A DNA stretch of 64,000 bases from CAZMZF01 sp964570765. Its GTDB lineage: Bacteria; Zixibacteria; MSB-5A5; RBG-16-43-9. The position numbers were made by a program, and so were the translations under genes. The DNA is taken from NCBI GenBank assembly GCA_964570765.1, contig CAZMZF010000001.1:62001-126000 (forward strand), read 5' to 3'. Shown in pieces: positions 40,851-49,290 of this stretch (position 1 is the first letter of the stretch; every line of letters begins with the position of its first letter). The notes beneath the pieces were generated by a model. That model saw only the letters and a list, made by a program, of their open reading frames with translations. It had not been told where the DNA came from and did no database searches.

Positions 40851-41909
40851 ATGTTAGGTTTGAATGAGATTATCGAAAAAGAAGTTACTAAGGCGATTTC
40901 TTTCATCCAGGAAGCTTTGAAGGAAAAACCTGAGTATATCGAAATTGAGCGGGGTGAGGAGGAGAAAGAGCTATTACTTTTAGATAAAAATTTAGACCAA
41001 CTTTCCTTTGATAAAATCCCGGAGCTTAGCTGTGAAAACAAAGTCGCGGCAGTGGATGGTGGGTCTGCTACAGTCCTTAAAACCAGGTCTTTTCTGATCG
41101 GAGTTTATCGGGCAGGATATGTAATTTTTCAGAAAGGGAAAAGAGTTAAGGAGAAGTTTGTTCCTCTGAGGATGGAGATTCTATCTCTGGAAAACAAAGC
41201 AGAGAAATATCTGCAAGCGTATCAAGAACTGGTAGGTGAGGTGCCGAATGAGGTCCCGGAGTTAGATAAGATTTTAGACCGGTTAAGGCTTTTTGCGGAA
41301 TGGGGGCTGGTCAAGGGATTAATAACTGATTTAGAAAAGAGTGATATGATTTTAGTAGATGGCTCATTAAGGGCAAGCATTGTGCCTCCGTATGAGCTTC
41401 TTTTAAAAGTAACAGAAGAAGCCAAACAGAAAAATATCCATTTAGTTGGAGTGACCAAGACCTCTACTCTATACTGGGGTAAAAAATCTCCTTTGATTCC
41501 GATGGTGGTTAAAAGCTCAGAGAAGTTCTGTCCAGAATCTAAGTGGTTCTGCCGTTTGTCTGATCTGGATTTAGCTTTGAAAAATTCCAACTGGTTCGGG
41601 ACGATCTATGTATCCAGGCTTAAAGCCTCTTCTGATTATGCTTTTAGAGTGGATATAAATCGTCTGGATAATACTGAGCCAGCAAAGATTTTCTCCTGGC
41701 TGTCCAATCTTTCCTCTGACCCAGCATACTTAGGTTATCCCTATCCTTTAGCTGCAGTGCATAATCGGGCCAGGATTTTAGGAAGTGAGATCGAAGATAT
41801 AAAATATAGATTGCAGAGCAAGGCTTTAGAAAAAGGGATTTCATTTGCGGACTGGAACCTTTTGTTCCGGGATTTTCATGAGGTGTTGAATGCGGATTTA
41901 AATAAATAA
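40851..41909 (+). CDS. nurA: NurA domain nuclease
   Basis: 352 residues with the NurA RNase H-like core: KVAAVDGGSATVL (first catalytic Asp, residue about 68), then SDMILVDGSL, and a C-terminal YPYPLAAVHNRARI segment. NurA is a 5'-3' exonuclease that works with the HerA hexameric translocase, in archaea together with Mre11-Rad50 for end resection. GAGGT lies upstream of the ATG. The HerA partner is the second gene downstream (42954-44519); a transposase gene sits between them, so the original pair was probably adjacent. Confidence 0.88.
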   Translation: MLGLNEIIEKEVTKAISFIQEALKEKPEYIEIERGEEEKELLLLDKNLDQLSFDKIPELSCENKVAAVDGGSATVLKTRSFLIGVYRAGYVIFQKGKRVKEKFVPLRMEILSLENKAEKYLQAYQELVGEVPNEVPELDKILDRLRLFAEWGLVKGLITDLEKSDMILVDGSLRASIVPPYELLLKVTEEAKQKNIHLVGVTKTSTLYWGKKSPLIPMVVKSSEKFCPESKWFCRLSDLDLALKNSNWFGTIYVSRLKASSDYAFRVDINRLDNTEPAKIFSWLSNLSSDPAYLGYPYPLAAVHNRARILGSEIEDIKYRLQSKALEKGISFADWNLLFRDFHEVLNADLNK

Positions 41910-41913
41910 AATA

Positions 41914-42073
41914 AATGACTAATGATTAATGATAGATAACGGATAAAAAAAATGGAAAATGAAAGAAAGAAGAAGAGAAATAAAAAGATAATGACGAATA
42001 AATAACTGTAGGAGCAGGCCCCTGTGCCGGCCCTGATATTCTGGGCGAACACACAGGTTAGCCCCTACAAATA
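41914..42073. repeat. 7-bp-period tract and palindromic element between nurA and the transposase
   Basis: 41914-41948 is aatgact, aatgatt, aatgata, gataacg, gataaaa. 42008-42067 starts gtaggagcaggcccc and ends gttagcccctac, a diverged GTAGGGGC-class element. Confidence 0.8.
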
Positions 42074-42085
42074 CCAGAATAAAAA

Positions 42086-42673
42086 ATGCAACAGAATTCG
42101 GAAAAATATCAACGTCGTTCAATCCGATTAAAGGAATACGATTATTCACAAGCTGGGGCGTATTTTGTAATGATATGCACGCAGAACAATGAATGCGTTT
42201 TTGGAGAGGTGATTAATGAAGAGATGAGATTGAATAAATATGGGAAAATTGTTAAAGATGAGTGGTTGAGGACAAGGGAGATACGTTCAAATGTGATGTT
42301 GGATGAATATATCGTGATGCCAAATCATTTTCATGGTATTATACTGATTATTGATGATGTGTTTGTAGGGGCGACCCGCCGGGTCGCCCCTACAGTAAAA
42401 TCAACCACGTTGAAGTCAAATACCCTCGGTTCAATTATTGGTCAAATAAAATCCATTGTTACCAAAAATATTCACAAAATGGGATTAAAACATTTTCACT
42501 GGCAAAGAAATTATTATGAACATGTTATTAGGAATGAAGATAAGTTGAACAAAATCAGACAATATATTCAGAACAAACCTCTAAGCTGGCATCTGGATAG
42601 AGAAAATCCGGAAAGGGTAGGAATAAATAGGTTAGAAGATGAGATTTTTAATTTGAAGAAGACAATTAAATAA
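42086..42673 (+). CDS. REP-associated tyrosine transposase (RAYT, Y1 family)
   Basis: 195 residues of the IS200/IS605-like Y1 transposase subfamily linked to REP palindromes: RRSIRLKEYDYSQAGAYFVMICT, the HUH metal site in MPNHFHGIILI, and the catalytic Tyr region HWQRNYYEHVIRNEDKLNKI. Residues about 92-102 (VGATRRVAPT) are encoded by a near-perfect palindrome at 42365-42393, the same gcgaccc..gggtcgc family found between genes, so a repeat has inserted in frame inside the transposase. The gene has displaced the expected nurA-herA adjacency. Confidence 0.92.
   Translation: MQQNSEKYQRRSIRLKEYDYSQAGAYFVMICTQNNECVFGEVINEEMRLNKYGKIVKDEWLRTREIRSNVMLDEYIVMPNHFHGIILIIDDVFVGATRRVAPTVKSTTLKSNTLGSIIGQIKSIVTKNIHKMGLKHFHWQRNYYEHVIRNEDKLNKIRQYIQNKPLSWHLDRENPERVGINRLEDEIFNLKKTIK
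42365..42393. repeat. palindromic repeat inside the transposase gene
   Basis: gtaggggcgaccc followed by gccgggtcgcccctac: outer GTAGGGGCGACC and GGTCGCCCCTAC arms pair perfectly. Its length keeps the reading frame open. Confidence 0.93.
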
Positions 42674-42950
42674 ATAGCGGATGACGAATATCGAACGACG
42701 AATAATGGATAAAAGAAGAAGGGATATAGAAGAAGGAATATGAAAATGAAGAAAAATGGTAGATATTGAAGATTGATTAAAAGATTGTAAGGTCAATCTC
42801 CCGTGCCTGTCCCGGAAAGGTGCTATCATTGCGAGGAGTCTCCCCGCCTTTGGCGGGGGACGACGAAGCAAGCACCTTACTCAATCAGTGTAAACAGATT
42901 GCTTCGCACCGCAGGGGACTCGCAATGACACTATTATAACCTGAGGAGAA
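42673..42950. repeat. 7-bp-period tract and GTCATTGCGA-type element before herA
   Basis: 42673-42713 holds aatagcg, gatgac, gaatatc, gaacgac, gaataat, ggataaa. 42826-42931 is a long element beginning atcattgcgaggag, with a ccccgcctttggcgggg hairpin, gaagcaagc and gattgcttc arms, and ending ctcgcaatgac. herA has its own GAGGAG just after. Confidence 0.8.
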
Positions 42951-42953
42951 AAA

Positions 42954-44519
42954 ATGGATTACAAAGGCAGAATAATCGGAAAAAGTATAACCGAGATTTA
43001 TTTCCGGACTTTTTATGAGGAGGAACTTCATTTAGGGGATATCCTGGTGGCACAGGACGAGGAGAAAAATCTTCCTTTTTATTTAAGAGTAGTGGAGGTC
43101 AGTTACGGAGTTGAAGCAACTGATCCGGACTGGGCTTCTCGCACTGCGGGGAATATGATGCTTTTAGACCGGCAGACCGAGTCTTATCAGTTTCAGGAAA
43201 AAGAGAGAAGGCTTTTCAAAATTGGAAAATGTGTCCCCTTAGGTTATATTAAAGATAATCTCTTCAGAAAACCAAAAACTATACCGGAACATTTCTCCAG
43301 AGTGCGCACTCCAAATAATGAAGATTTTCTTTTTCTGAAAAAATATACGGGTGATATAGACGTTGGTAAACTGCGCTCAGGTGAAGATGTGATTGATTTC
43401 AAAATCGGAGTCTCCGGAGAGCTGTTTCCTTATCATATCGGGATATTCGCTACCACCGGTATGGGGAAAAGTAATTTGATGAAGGTTTTAGCCAGTTCAG
43501 TTTTAGAATCGGGCAAATACGGGATGCTGATTTTGGACCCGCACGGAGAATATTATGATGGGGGAGGTGATCCGAAACATAAGGGGTTGGTTGATCATCC
43601 TTTAGCAAAAGAATGGCTGAGAGTCTATTCTTCCAGAGATTTAAAAGGTCCTTATAATAAACTCAAGATAAGCTCCAAGGAGATAGAGATCAAGGATGTT
43701 CGGCAGATTTACGGGTTCACCCAGGCACAGGTGGAAGCGCTTTATGCCTTAGCGCATCATTTTGGCAGGGATTGGCTGGATGGAGTAAAGAGAAGTTCTA
43801 TTTCAGAGCTGGCGATGAGTTTGTCATCTGGCGGTGCTTTTTTTGAATCAACGATAGGAGTCATCCAGAGGAGAGCAGAGCAGATTTTGAGACTTCCCTT
43901 TGTGCATGGTGACCCTAATGTCTCTATTACTGTTAATGTGATTAATGATTTATCCTCAGGTAAAGTGGTTTTGATAGATACTTCCAATATGTCTGAACAG
44001 GAGGAGCTTTTGATCTCTGCGGTTCTGGCACGGGCTGTTTTCTCCAGAAATAAAGAGGCATATCAGGATCCTGCCAAGTTCAAAAAGATCTTACCTACTC
44101 TGATCGTGATGGAAGAAGCCCAGAGAGTTTTATCTCAAAAGGGCGAAGCGGATATAAATATCTTTGCTCAAGTCTCAAGAGAAGGAAGGAAGTTCAAAAC
44201 CGGGCTTTGTGCCATTACCCAACAGCCAAAACTAATCGATGAGGAGCTTTTGTCTCAGTTCAATACCCTTTTCATCTTAGGTCTGGCAGATGAACGGGAC
44301 CGGAATATCCTGAAAAGCTCTGCCAAGCAGGATATTTCTGATCTGGGAACAGAGATTCAGATGCTTGAAGCAGGCGAAGCTTTGATCACCTCTCCCCAGG
44401 CTCCTTTTGCCATCCCGGTTAAGGTCTATCTTTTTGAAGAATGGCTGAAGGAAAGAAAAGAAAGCTTGAAAGAAAAAAATTCTGTGGATGTAAAGGTGGA
44501 TGAGGGATTTTTTAAATAG
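42954..44519 (+). CDS. herA: HerA-like DNA translocase ATPase
   Basis: 521 residues. An N-terminal HAS-barrel-like domain (GRIIGKSITEIYF, GDILVAQDE) precedes the FtsK/HerA ATPase core: Walker A GIFATTGMGKSNLMK (residues about 163-177), LILDPHGEYYDG, Walker B LIVMEEAQRVL, an arginine-finger region VSREGRKFKTGLCAITQQPK, and the FILGLADERDR sensor. HerA pumps DNA toward NurA. The pair is typical of archaea and some bacteria, where it works in double-strand break processing or, in some genomes, phage defence. Confidence 0.92.
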   Translation: MDYKGRIIGKSITEIYFRTFYEEELHLGDILVAQDEEKNLPFYLRVVEVSYGVEATDPDWASRTAGNMMLLDRQTESYQFQEKERRLFKIGKCVPLGYIKDNLFRKPKTIPEHFSRVRTPNNEDFLFLKKYTGDIDVGKLRSGEDVIDFKIGVSGELFPYHIGIFATTGMGKSNLMKVLASSVLESGKYGMLILDPHGEYYDGGGDPKHKGLVDHPLAKEWLRVYSSRDLKGPYNKLKISSKEIEIKDVRQIYGFTQAQVEALYALAHHFGRDWLDGVKRSSISELAMSLSSGGAFFESTIGVIQRRAEQILRLPFVHGDPNVSITVNVINDLSSGKVVLIDTSNMSEQEELLISAVLARAVFSRNKEAYQDPAKFKKILPTLIVMEEAQRVLSQKGEADINIFAQVSREGRKFKTGLCAITQQPKLIDEELLSQFNTLFILGLADERDRNILKSSAKQDISDLGTEIQMLEAGEALITSPQAPFAIPVKVYLFEEWLKERKESLKEKNSVDVKVDEGFFK

Positions 44520-44531
44520 AGTATTTTGTAT

Positions 44532-44552
44532 GGACAGAACACTGTTCTGTCC
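44532..44552. repeat. 21-bp palindrome ggacagaac..gttctgtcc
   Basis: ggacagaac, act, gttctgtcc, immediately after the herA stop. Same family as about 24338-24358. It could act as a weak transcript-end hairpin. Confidence 0.85.
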
Positions 44553-44571
44553 TACTTTTTTATCTAACTAC

Positions 44572-45513
44572 ATGAATATCCAGAAAGAAAAAATCAAATT
44601 TTATCTTGATAAAAATATTTGGTCGCATAAAATAATGGAGATGACTCCATCTGAGCTTGAAGAGTTTAAAATTTTATTGAAACCTTTAAAAGAACAATCA
44701 AAAATAGAGATATATTATTCTCCGATTAATGTATTGGAGTTGATAAAGGGAATGTAATTAGAAAAATATTATGAGGTTTGTCAAAAAGAAATAAGGTTAG
44801 TCGACAGAATAACAGACAAACATATACTTGAATATCCGTGGCACCATATACAGCGAATAGCATTTTGGTTCCTTGGAAAGCCATTTCAGGAAATTGACCT
44901 TACCTTTTTGAATTTATGTAGAAAAATTGCAAATTCATCATATCGAGATATTGAACGTGATATTCAACCAATTCATAACATCTTAAATAGATGGATTAAT
45001 GAATGGGTAGACAATCTTAACTCTATTATAATAAGATTTAGAGAGGAACTTGGTTTAGAGATCATAGGCGAATGTAAGTTATTAAAGATTAAAGAATATT
45101 GGACCAAAGAATCAACTCCTAAGAGAAGACAAAGAATGTGGATATCTTTCTGTAACCACTTTTCTCTTTCACCTCAACTAAAGGATTACCCTTTTATCTC
45201 AGCATATGATAACTTTCATTCATTTAGATATTGGGTAGATTATCGACTTACTTTTGAAAACAAACTAATCTTTAAGAACAAAAGAGTTGAATCTGGTGAT
45301 TATTTGGATTGGGAACAAACTGTCTATCTTAACATAATGGATTATTTAGTAACTGAAGATGGAGATTTAAGAAGTATTTTCGAAGAATGCGATAATGATG
45401 AAATTCATAGTAGGACAATTACTTTTAATAAATTTATTGACTACCTCAAAGGTGAATTACCTCCTAAACGAGCACCTGATACTACAGCTGAGCAATGGTA
45501 TGATACCAGTTAA
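44572..45513 (+). pseudogene. PIN-domain-like protein gene interrupted by one TAA
   Basis: Read from the ATG at 44572 in one frame, 313 codons continue to 45513 except for a TAA at 44755-44757. The first part (KFYLDKNIWSHKI, then SPINVLELIKGM) carries the first acidic residue of a PIN-like nuclease; the second part continues in the same frame and near its end has SGDYLDWEQTVYLNIMDYL followed by VTEDGDL, the conserved acidic C-terminal cluster of PIN domains. So both halves belong to one protein. The second half could start again at an ATG at 44908, but would lack the first acidic site. AT-rich; probably acquired and recently broken, unless the base is a sequencing error. Confidence 0.72.
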
Positions 45514-45748
45514 AATTGGTGTAGGAATTCCCCAGAATGGGTCTTGGCGACATTTCCCGCACGAACAGTAAATCTCTTTTTCCGTCAGGTCAGGGTACCT
45601 GACGGGCACTTGGAATTCCTTTAATAGGTCGTATATTATAATAAATCAATGGTAGGGGTTAAAAATTTTGAACCCTTTCAAGGTTTATCAACTCGCTCTA
45701 GACCTCACCCTGCCCTTGTATTTTAAATTGGAAGGATTTATAATTATA
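45514..45748. other. gene-free stretch upstream of the IS110 relic
   Basis: Two ggaattcc words (about 45533 and 45612) flank a ccgtcaggt/acctgacgg inverted repeat at 45582-45605. A ttaaaaattttgaaccc word at about 45659 resembles the palindrome at 38041. No gene. Confidence 0.6.
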
Positions 45749-45937
45749 CGGACCGGGATGAAACTGTCCTTACCCAAAGGTATTAAAGCCTGAAGGAGAG
45801 ATTAGTTCGCCCGGTCCGTTAATCCGCCAGAGGCGGACCTGATACCGGACGGTATCTTAGGCGATCAGATTTGACCAGCCTGTATTCACAAGGTCGGTAC
45901 AAGGCGTCCAGGGGTAAAGGTAAAACAGGAGGTTACA
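45749..45937 (+). ncRNA. structured non-coding 5' part of the IS110 relic, possible bridge RNA remnant
   Basis: cggaccggg (45749-45757) pairs perfectly with cccggtccg (45810-45818) around a 52-base loop; a ccgccagaggcgg hairpin follows and gataccggacggtatc (45841-45856) is a perfect hairpin. It lies directly upstream of the transposase start, where IS110 elements encode their bridge (seek) RNA. The sequence shows only the stems and position; the RNA itself is inferred. Confidence 0.4.
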
Positions 45938-46667
45938 ATGAGCAAGGGAATTTTTTACATTGGAGTTGATGTGGGGCAAGAGGAGTTATGGGTAGCAATA
46001 GAAGGACACAAGCCACATTCTTTTACCCATACTGTGGCTGGCGCTAAGGAGTTGTGGAATTGGATTCGGAAGAGAGTAATCCTGAGGCAACTTTGCATTT
46101 CTGTATGGAAGCTACCGGAGTCTATAGTCAGAGATTAGCAGCCATTCTTTCCAACTATGAGGATACAGAGATTAGCATTATCAATCCAGCCCAAATCGCC
46201 TCCTTTTCTAAAGCCCAACTCAAGCGTAGTAAAACTGATCGAATAGACTGTCAGGTCATTGTATCAAAACCCAGATCCAGCTTCTCTGCAGTGTTCAGTG
46301 CATAGGAGAAGGCACTGCTACTCACTTGCTAGCCTATGGCAAAACAGCGCTGACCAATTATTCAGTCAGAGCTTTAGTGGCTCATGTCGGGATAGCGCCC
46401 AGACACCGACAATCCGGAATCTCAGTTTGGGGCAAAAGCCACCTGGCTAAAGAAGGAGATAAACGCTTACGCTGTATCCTTTATATGCCTACTCTTGTCG
46501 GAATTGTACCTAACCCTATCCACAAGAAATTCTACCAAAGACTATTGGCTAAGGGTAAACCCAAAAAGGTAGCTTTAATCGCTTGTATGAAAAAGTTACT
46601 GCTTATCGTTAGAGCTATCCTGATCAAACAAGTTCCATTTAACCCGGCTATCCAAGGCGTAATATGA
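45938..46667 (+). pseudogene. IS110-family transposase, frameshifted and internally deleted
   Basis: The start after AGGAGGT reads FYIGVDVGQEELWVAI, the first Asp of the DEDD (RuvC-like) domain. The reading moves to another frame near 46100 (MEATGVYSQRLAAIL and KRSKTDRIDCQVI carry the Glu and the paired Asp motif), then passes to a third stretch whose CIGEGTATHLLAYG and ALVAHVGIAPRHRQSG are the Transposase_20 domain ending near 46667. Roughly 90-100 residues between the two domains are missing. The element cannot make a working transposase. No tRNA or clear target duplication is seen. Confidence 0.88.
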
Positions 46668-46950
46668 AAAAATCATCTTGACATGGAAGACGGTATCTCT
46701 CCTGAAAGGAGAGGGGAGGGTGGGGTCTATCTATGGAGACCTTGCCTACGAGTTGTGGAGACGCATGCCATGCGTCTCTACGAAAAAATCTACATAAATT
46801 TGTAGTTGCCCAATTTATTGGGCTTTTTTGCTTGATAAATCAAGCAACTATAGATAAAGGGGACTGTAGCGTCGGGTTTTACGCCCGATGTATTTTTTTC
46901 AATTATGGAGTACATCCATTTGGATGCTTTCTATAATCCAAATTTCTGAC
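46668..46950. repeat. gap before uvrB with repeats
   Basis: An atcttgacatggaagacggt segment (about 46673) shared with 23652, a gtggagacgcatgccatgcgtctctac palindrome (about 46755-46781), the terminator at 46808-46829, and a gtcgggttttacgcccgat hairpin with a T-run at about 46871-46896. No gene. Confidence 0.75.
46808..46829 (+). terminator. intrinsic terminator
   Basis: gcccaat (46808-46814) and attgggc (46817-46823) form a perfect 7-bp stem with a two-base loop, followed by six T. The two-base loop is tight, so the closing A-T pairs may open. Confidence 0.75.
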
Positions 46951-46997
46951 TTGACACTGTTTTTTCCGTATATAAGTTAGGATTTAAAAGGAATGAT

Positions 46998-48998
46998 ATG
47001 GCTAAGTTTGGACTGGTTTCAAATTACAAACCCACTGGTGATCAGCCTCAGGCGATTGAGAAATTAACTGAAGGTGTCCGGAGATGTGAAAAATATCAGA
47101 CCCTTTTGGGTGTAACCGGCTCAGGGAAGACTTTTACGGTTGCTAATCTCATCGCCAATGTGGGTAAGCCAAGTATAGTGATTTCCCATAATAAAACCTT
47201 AGCGGCTCAGCTTTACGGTGAGCTAAAGGGTTTTTTCCCGCATAACGCGGTGGAGTTTTTCATAAGTTATTATGACTATTATCAGCCAGAGGCTTATGTC
47301 CCGCAGACTGATACTTATATAGAGAAAGATACCTCGATGAATGATGATATCGATAGACTGCGCCTGCGGGCTACCTCATCTTTATTAGAAAGAGAAGATG
47401 TGGTTATCGTTGCCAGTGTCTCCTGCATATATGGGTTAGGTTCTCCTAAGGATTACAAGGAGCTACTCTTGTTCTTAGAGGTAGGAGAAGAGTTCGAAAG
47501 GGACCAGATTTTAAAATCTCTGATCGATATCCATTATTCCAGAAACGATATCGAATTTGCCCGGGGAACTTTCCGGGTAAGAGGGGATACGATTGAGGTT
47601 CATCCAGCTTATGAGGAGACCGCAATCAGATTAGAGCTGTTCGGCGATAAACTCGAGAGGATTTCGGTTATCGATACCTTAAAAGGTGATCTCTTGGAGG
47701 AGAAGAAAAGGGTTGCGATTTATCCGGCTAAACATTTTGTTACCACACCACCTCAATTAGAACAGGCGATCAAAAATATCGAAATAGAATTAGAGGAGAG
47801 GTTGAACTGGTTCAGGGACCAGGGAAAGCTCCTGGAGGCACAGAGACTGGAATCACGCACGAAATTTGATTTAGAGATGATGAGGGAGATCGGTTATTGT
47901 CCTGGAATTGAAAACTATTCACGTCATCTTTCCGGCAGGAAACCAGGAGAAAAGCCTTATTGTCTTTTAGATTTTTTTCCAAAGGATTTTTTGATAATCA
48001 TAGATGAATCTCATCAAACAATCCCTCAGATAAGAGGGATGTATGCCGGGGACAGGTCCAGGAAAGAGGTCTTAGTTGAATATGGGTTCAGGCTCCCTTC
48101 AGCCTTAGATAATCGTCCACTGTTTTTCAAGGAGTTCGAATCTATGATTAATCAGGTTGTCTTCGTCTCAGCCACTCCTGCAGAATTTGAGTTAGAAAGA
48201 AGCAAAGGGGTAGTAGTTGAACAGATCATCCGGCCTACTGGACTGATAGACCCTCTAATTATAGTTAAACCTTTAAAAAATCAGGTGGATGATCTTTTAG
48301 AGGAGATAAAATTAAGGTCAGAGAAAAAGGAAAGGGTTTTAGTTACTACCTTAACCAAAAGGATGGCTGAAGATTTAGCAGATTATCTTGCACAGATGGG
48401 CATAAAAGTTAGGTACCTTCATTCGGAAATAGATGCGATTGAGAGGGTGGATATCTTAAGGGATTTAAGGTTAGCAGAGTTCGATGTCCTGGTGGGGATT
48501 AATCTATTAAGAGAAGGTCTTGACCTGCCAGAGGTTTCCCTGGTAGCCATCTTAGATGCAGATAAAGAGGGTTTTCTCCGTTCGGAAACTTCACTCATTC
48601 AGATTGCAGGCAGGGCTGCCAGGAATAAAGCGGGTGAGGTGATTATGTATGCGGGTGAAGTAACAGACTCTATGAGAAAGGCGATTGAGGAGACGAATCG
48701 GAGGAGAAAGATTCAAGAAGAGTATAATAAATCTCACGGGATTACACCTCAAACCATTTATAAAACCAGAGAGGAGATTTTGAAAACCACAACCTTTGCA
48801 GATTCCAGGACCGAATCTGTGGTCAAAGAAGAGAGGATGGATTATCTGGACCTTTTAACCTTAGAAGATAAGATCGAACATTTAGAAAGGGCAATGAAAA
48901 AGGCATCTCAAAACTTAGAGTTCGAAAAAGCAGCTATTTATCGAGATGAGTTGAAGAAATTAAAGGAAGGCCAGAAAAAAAGGTTCAGAAGAAATTGA
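46998..48998 (+). CDS. uvrB: excinuclease ABC subunit B
   Basis: 666 residues, normal UvrB length. GVTGSGKTFTVANLIA is Walker A; the beta-hairpin region YYDYYQPEAYVPQTDTYIEKD inserts behind damaged bases; IIDESHQTIPQIRGMYAGD contains the DEAD-like motif; GINLLREGLDLPEVSLVAILD and QIAGRAARN are helicase motifs V and VI; the C-terminal UVR motif (LEDKIEHLERAMKKASQN) binds UvrC. It verifies damage in nucleotide excision repair with UvrA. A TTGACA at 46951 may be the -35 box. It stands alone here, without uvrA or uvrC. Confidence 0.98.
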   Translation: MAKFGLVSNYKPTGDQPQAIEKLTEGVRRCEKYQTLLGVTGSGKTFTVANLIANVGKPSIVISHNKTLAAQLYGELKGFFPHNAVEFFISYYDYYQPEAYVPQTDTYIEKDTSMNDDIDRLRLRATSSLLEREDVVIVASVSCIYGLGSPKDYKELLLFLEVGEEFERDQILKSLIDIHYSRNDIEFARGTFRVRGDTIEVHPAYEETAIRLELFGDKLERISVIDTLKGDLLEEKKRVAIYPAKHFVTTPPQLEQAIKNIEIELEERLNWFRDQGKLLEAQRLESRTKFDLEMMREIGYCPGIENYSRHLSGRKPGEKPYCLLDFFPKDFLIIIDESHQTIPQIRGMYAGDRSRKEVLVEYGFRLPSALDNRPLFFKEFESMINQVVFVSATPAEFELERSKGVVVEQIIRPTGLIDPLIIVKPLKNQVDDLLEEIKLRSEKKERVLVTTLTKRMAEDLADYLAQMGIKVRYLHSEIDAIERVDILRDLRLAEFDVLVGINLLREGLDLPEVSLVAILDADKEGFLRSETSLIQIAGRAARNKAGEVIMYAGEVTDSMRKAIEETNRRRKIQEEYNKSHGITPQTIYKTREEILKTTTFADSRTESVVKEERMDYLDLLTLEDKIEHLERAMKKASQNLEFEKAAIYRDELKKLKEGQKKRFRRN

Positions 48999-49198
48999 AG
49001 ATCTAAGATGGGGGGTATATTGCAATATGCACATTTTTTGTTTGTCATTGTGGGGAGTCCCGCAATATGCGGGACGACGAAACAATCCGTTTTATAAGGG
49101 TATATGGATTGCTTTGTCTCGCCTGCGACGGACTCGTAATAACAGCCCTGGGGATAGGGGGTTCGATTTATCGAACCCTGATTTGTCTCAGAAATAAG
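48999..49198. repeat. GTCATTG..AATAACA-type element between uvrB and atpC
   Basis: 49045-49145 begins gtcattgtggggag, has a gtcccgcaatatgcgggac hairpin, caatcc and ggattg arms, and ends actcgtaataaca, a diverged GTCATTGCGA-type element. A gggttcgatttatcgaaccc palindrome follows at about 49159-49178. Confidence 0.75.
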
Positions 49199-49226
49199 TT
49201 GACAAAAAGATGTTTTTTTATATAAT
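49199..49226 (+). promoter_or_regulatory. consensus sigma-70-type promoter of atpC
   Basis: TTGACA at 49199-49204, a 16-base spacer and a perfect TATAAT at 49221-49226, 65 bp before the atpC ATG. Confidence 0.82.
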
Positions 49227-49254
49227 CGTAAATTAAATGCGTTTTTAAAGAATC

Positions 49255-49289
49255 GAACAGCAAACAGCTAATAGCGAATACCGAAACAA
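49255..49289. repeat. 7-bp-period tract at the atpC ribosome-binding site
   Basis: gaacagc, aaacagc, taatagc, gaatacc, gaaacaa end two bases before the atpC ATG at 49291, where a Shine-Dalgarno is expected but absent. Confidence 0.85.
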
Positions 49290-49290
49290 A

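Noticed and set aside
45514..46667. A tRNA or attachment site marking an integrated element near the IS110 relic
   Set aside because: No cloverleaf or CCA-type end could be found on either strand in this stretch.
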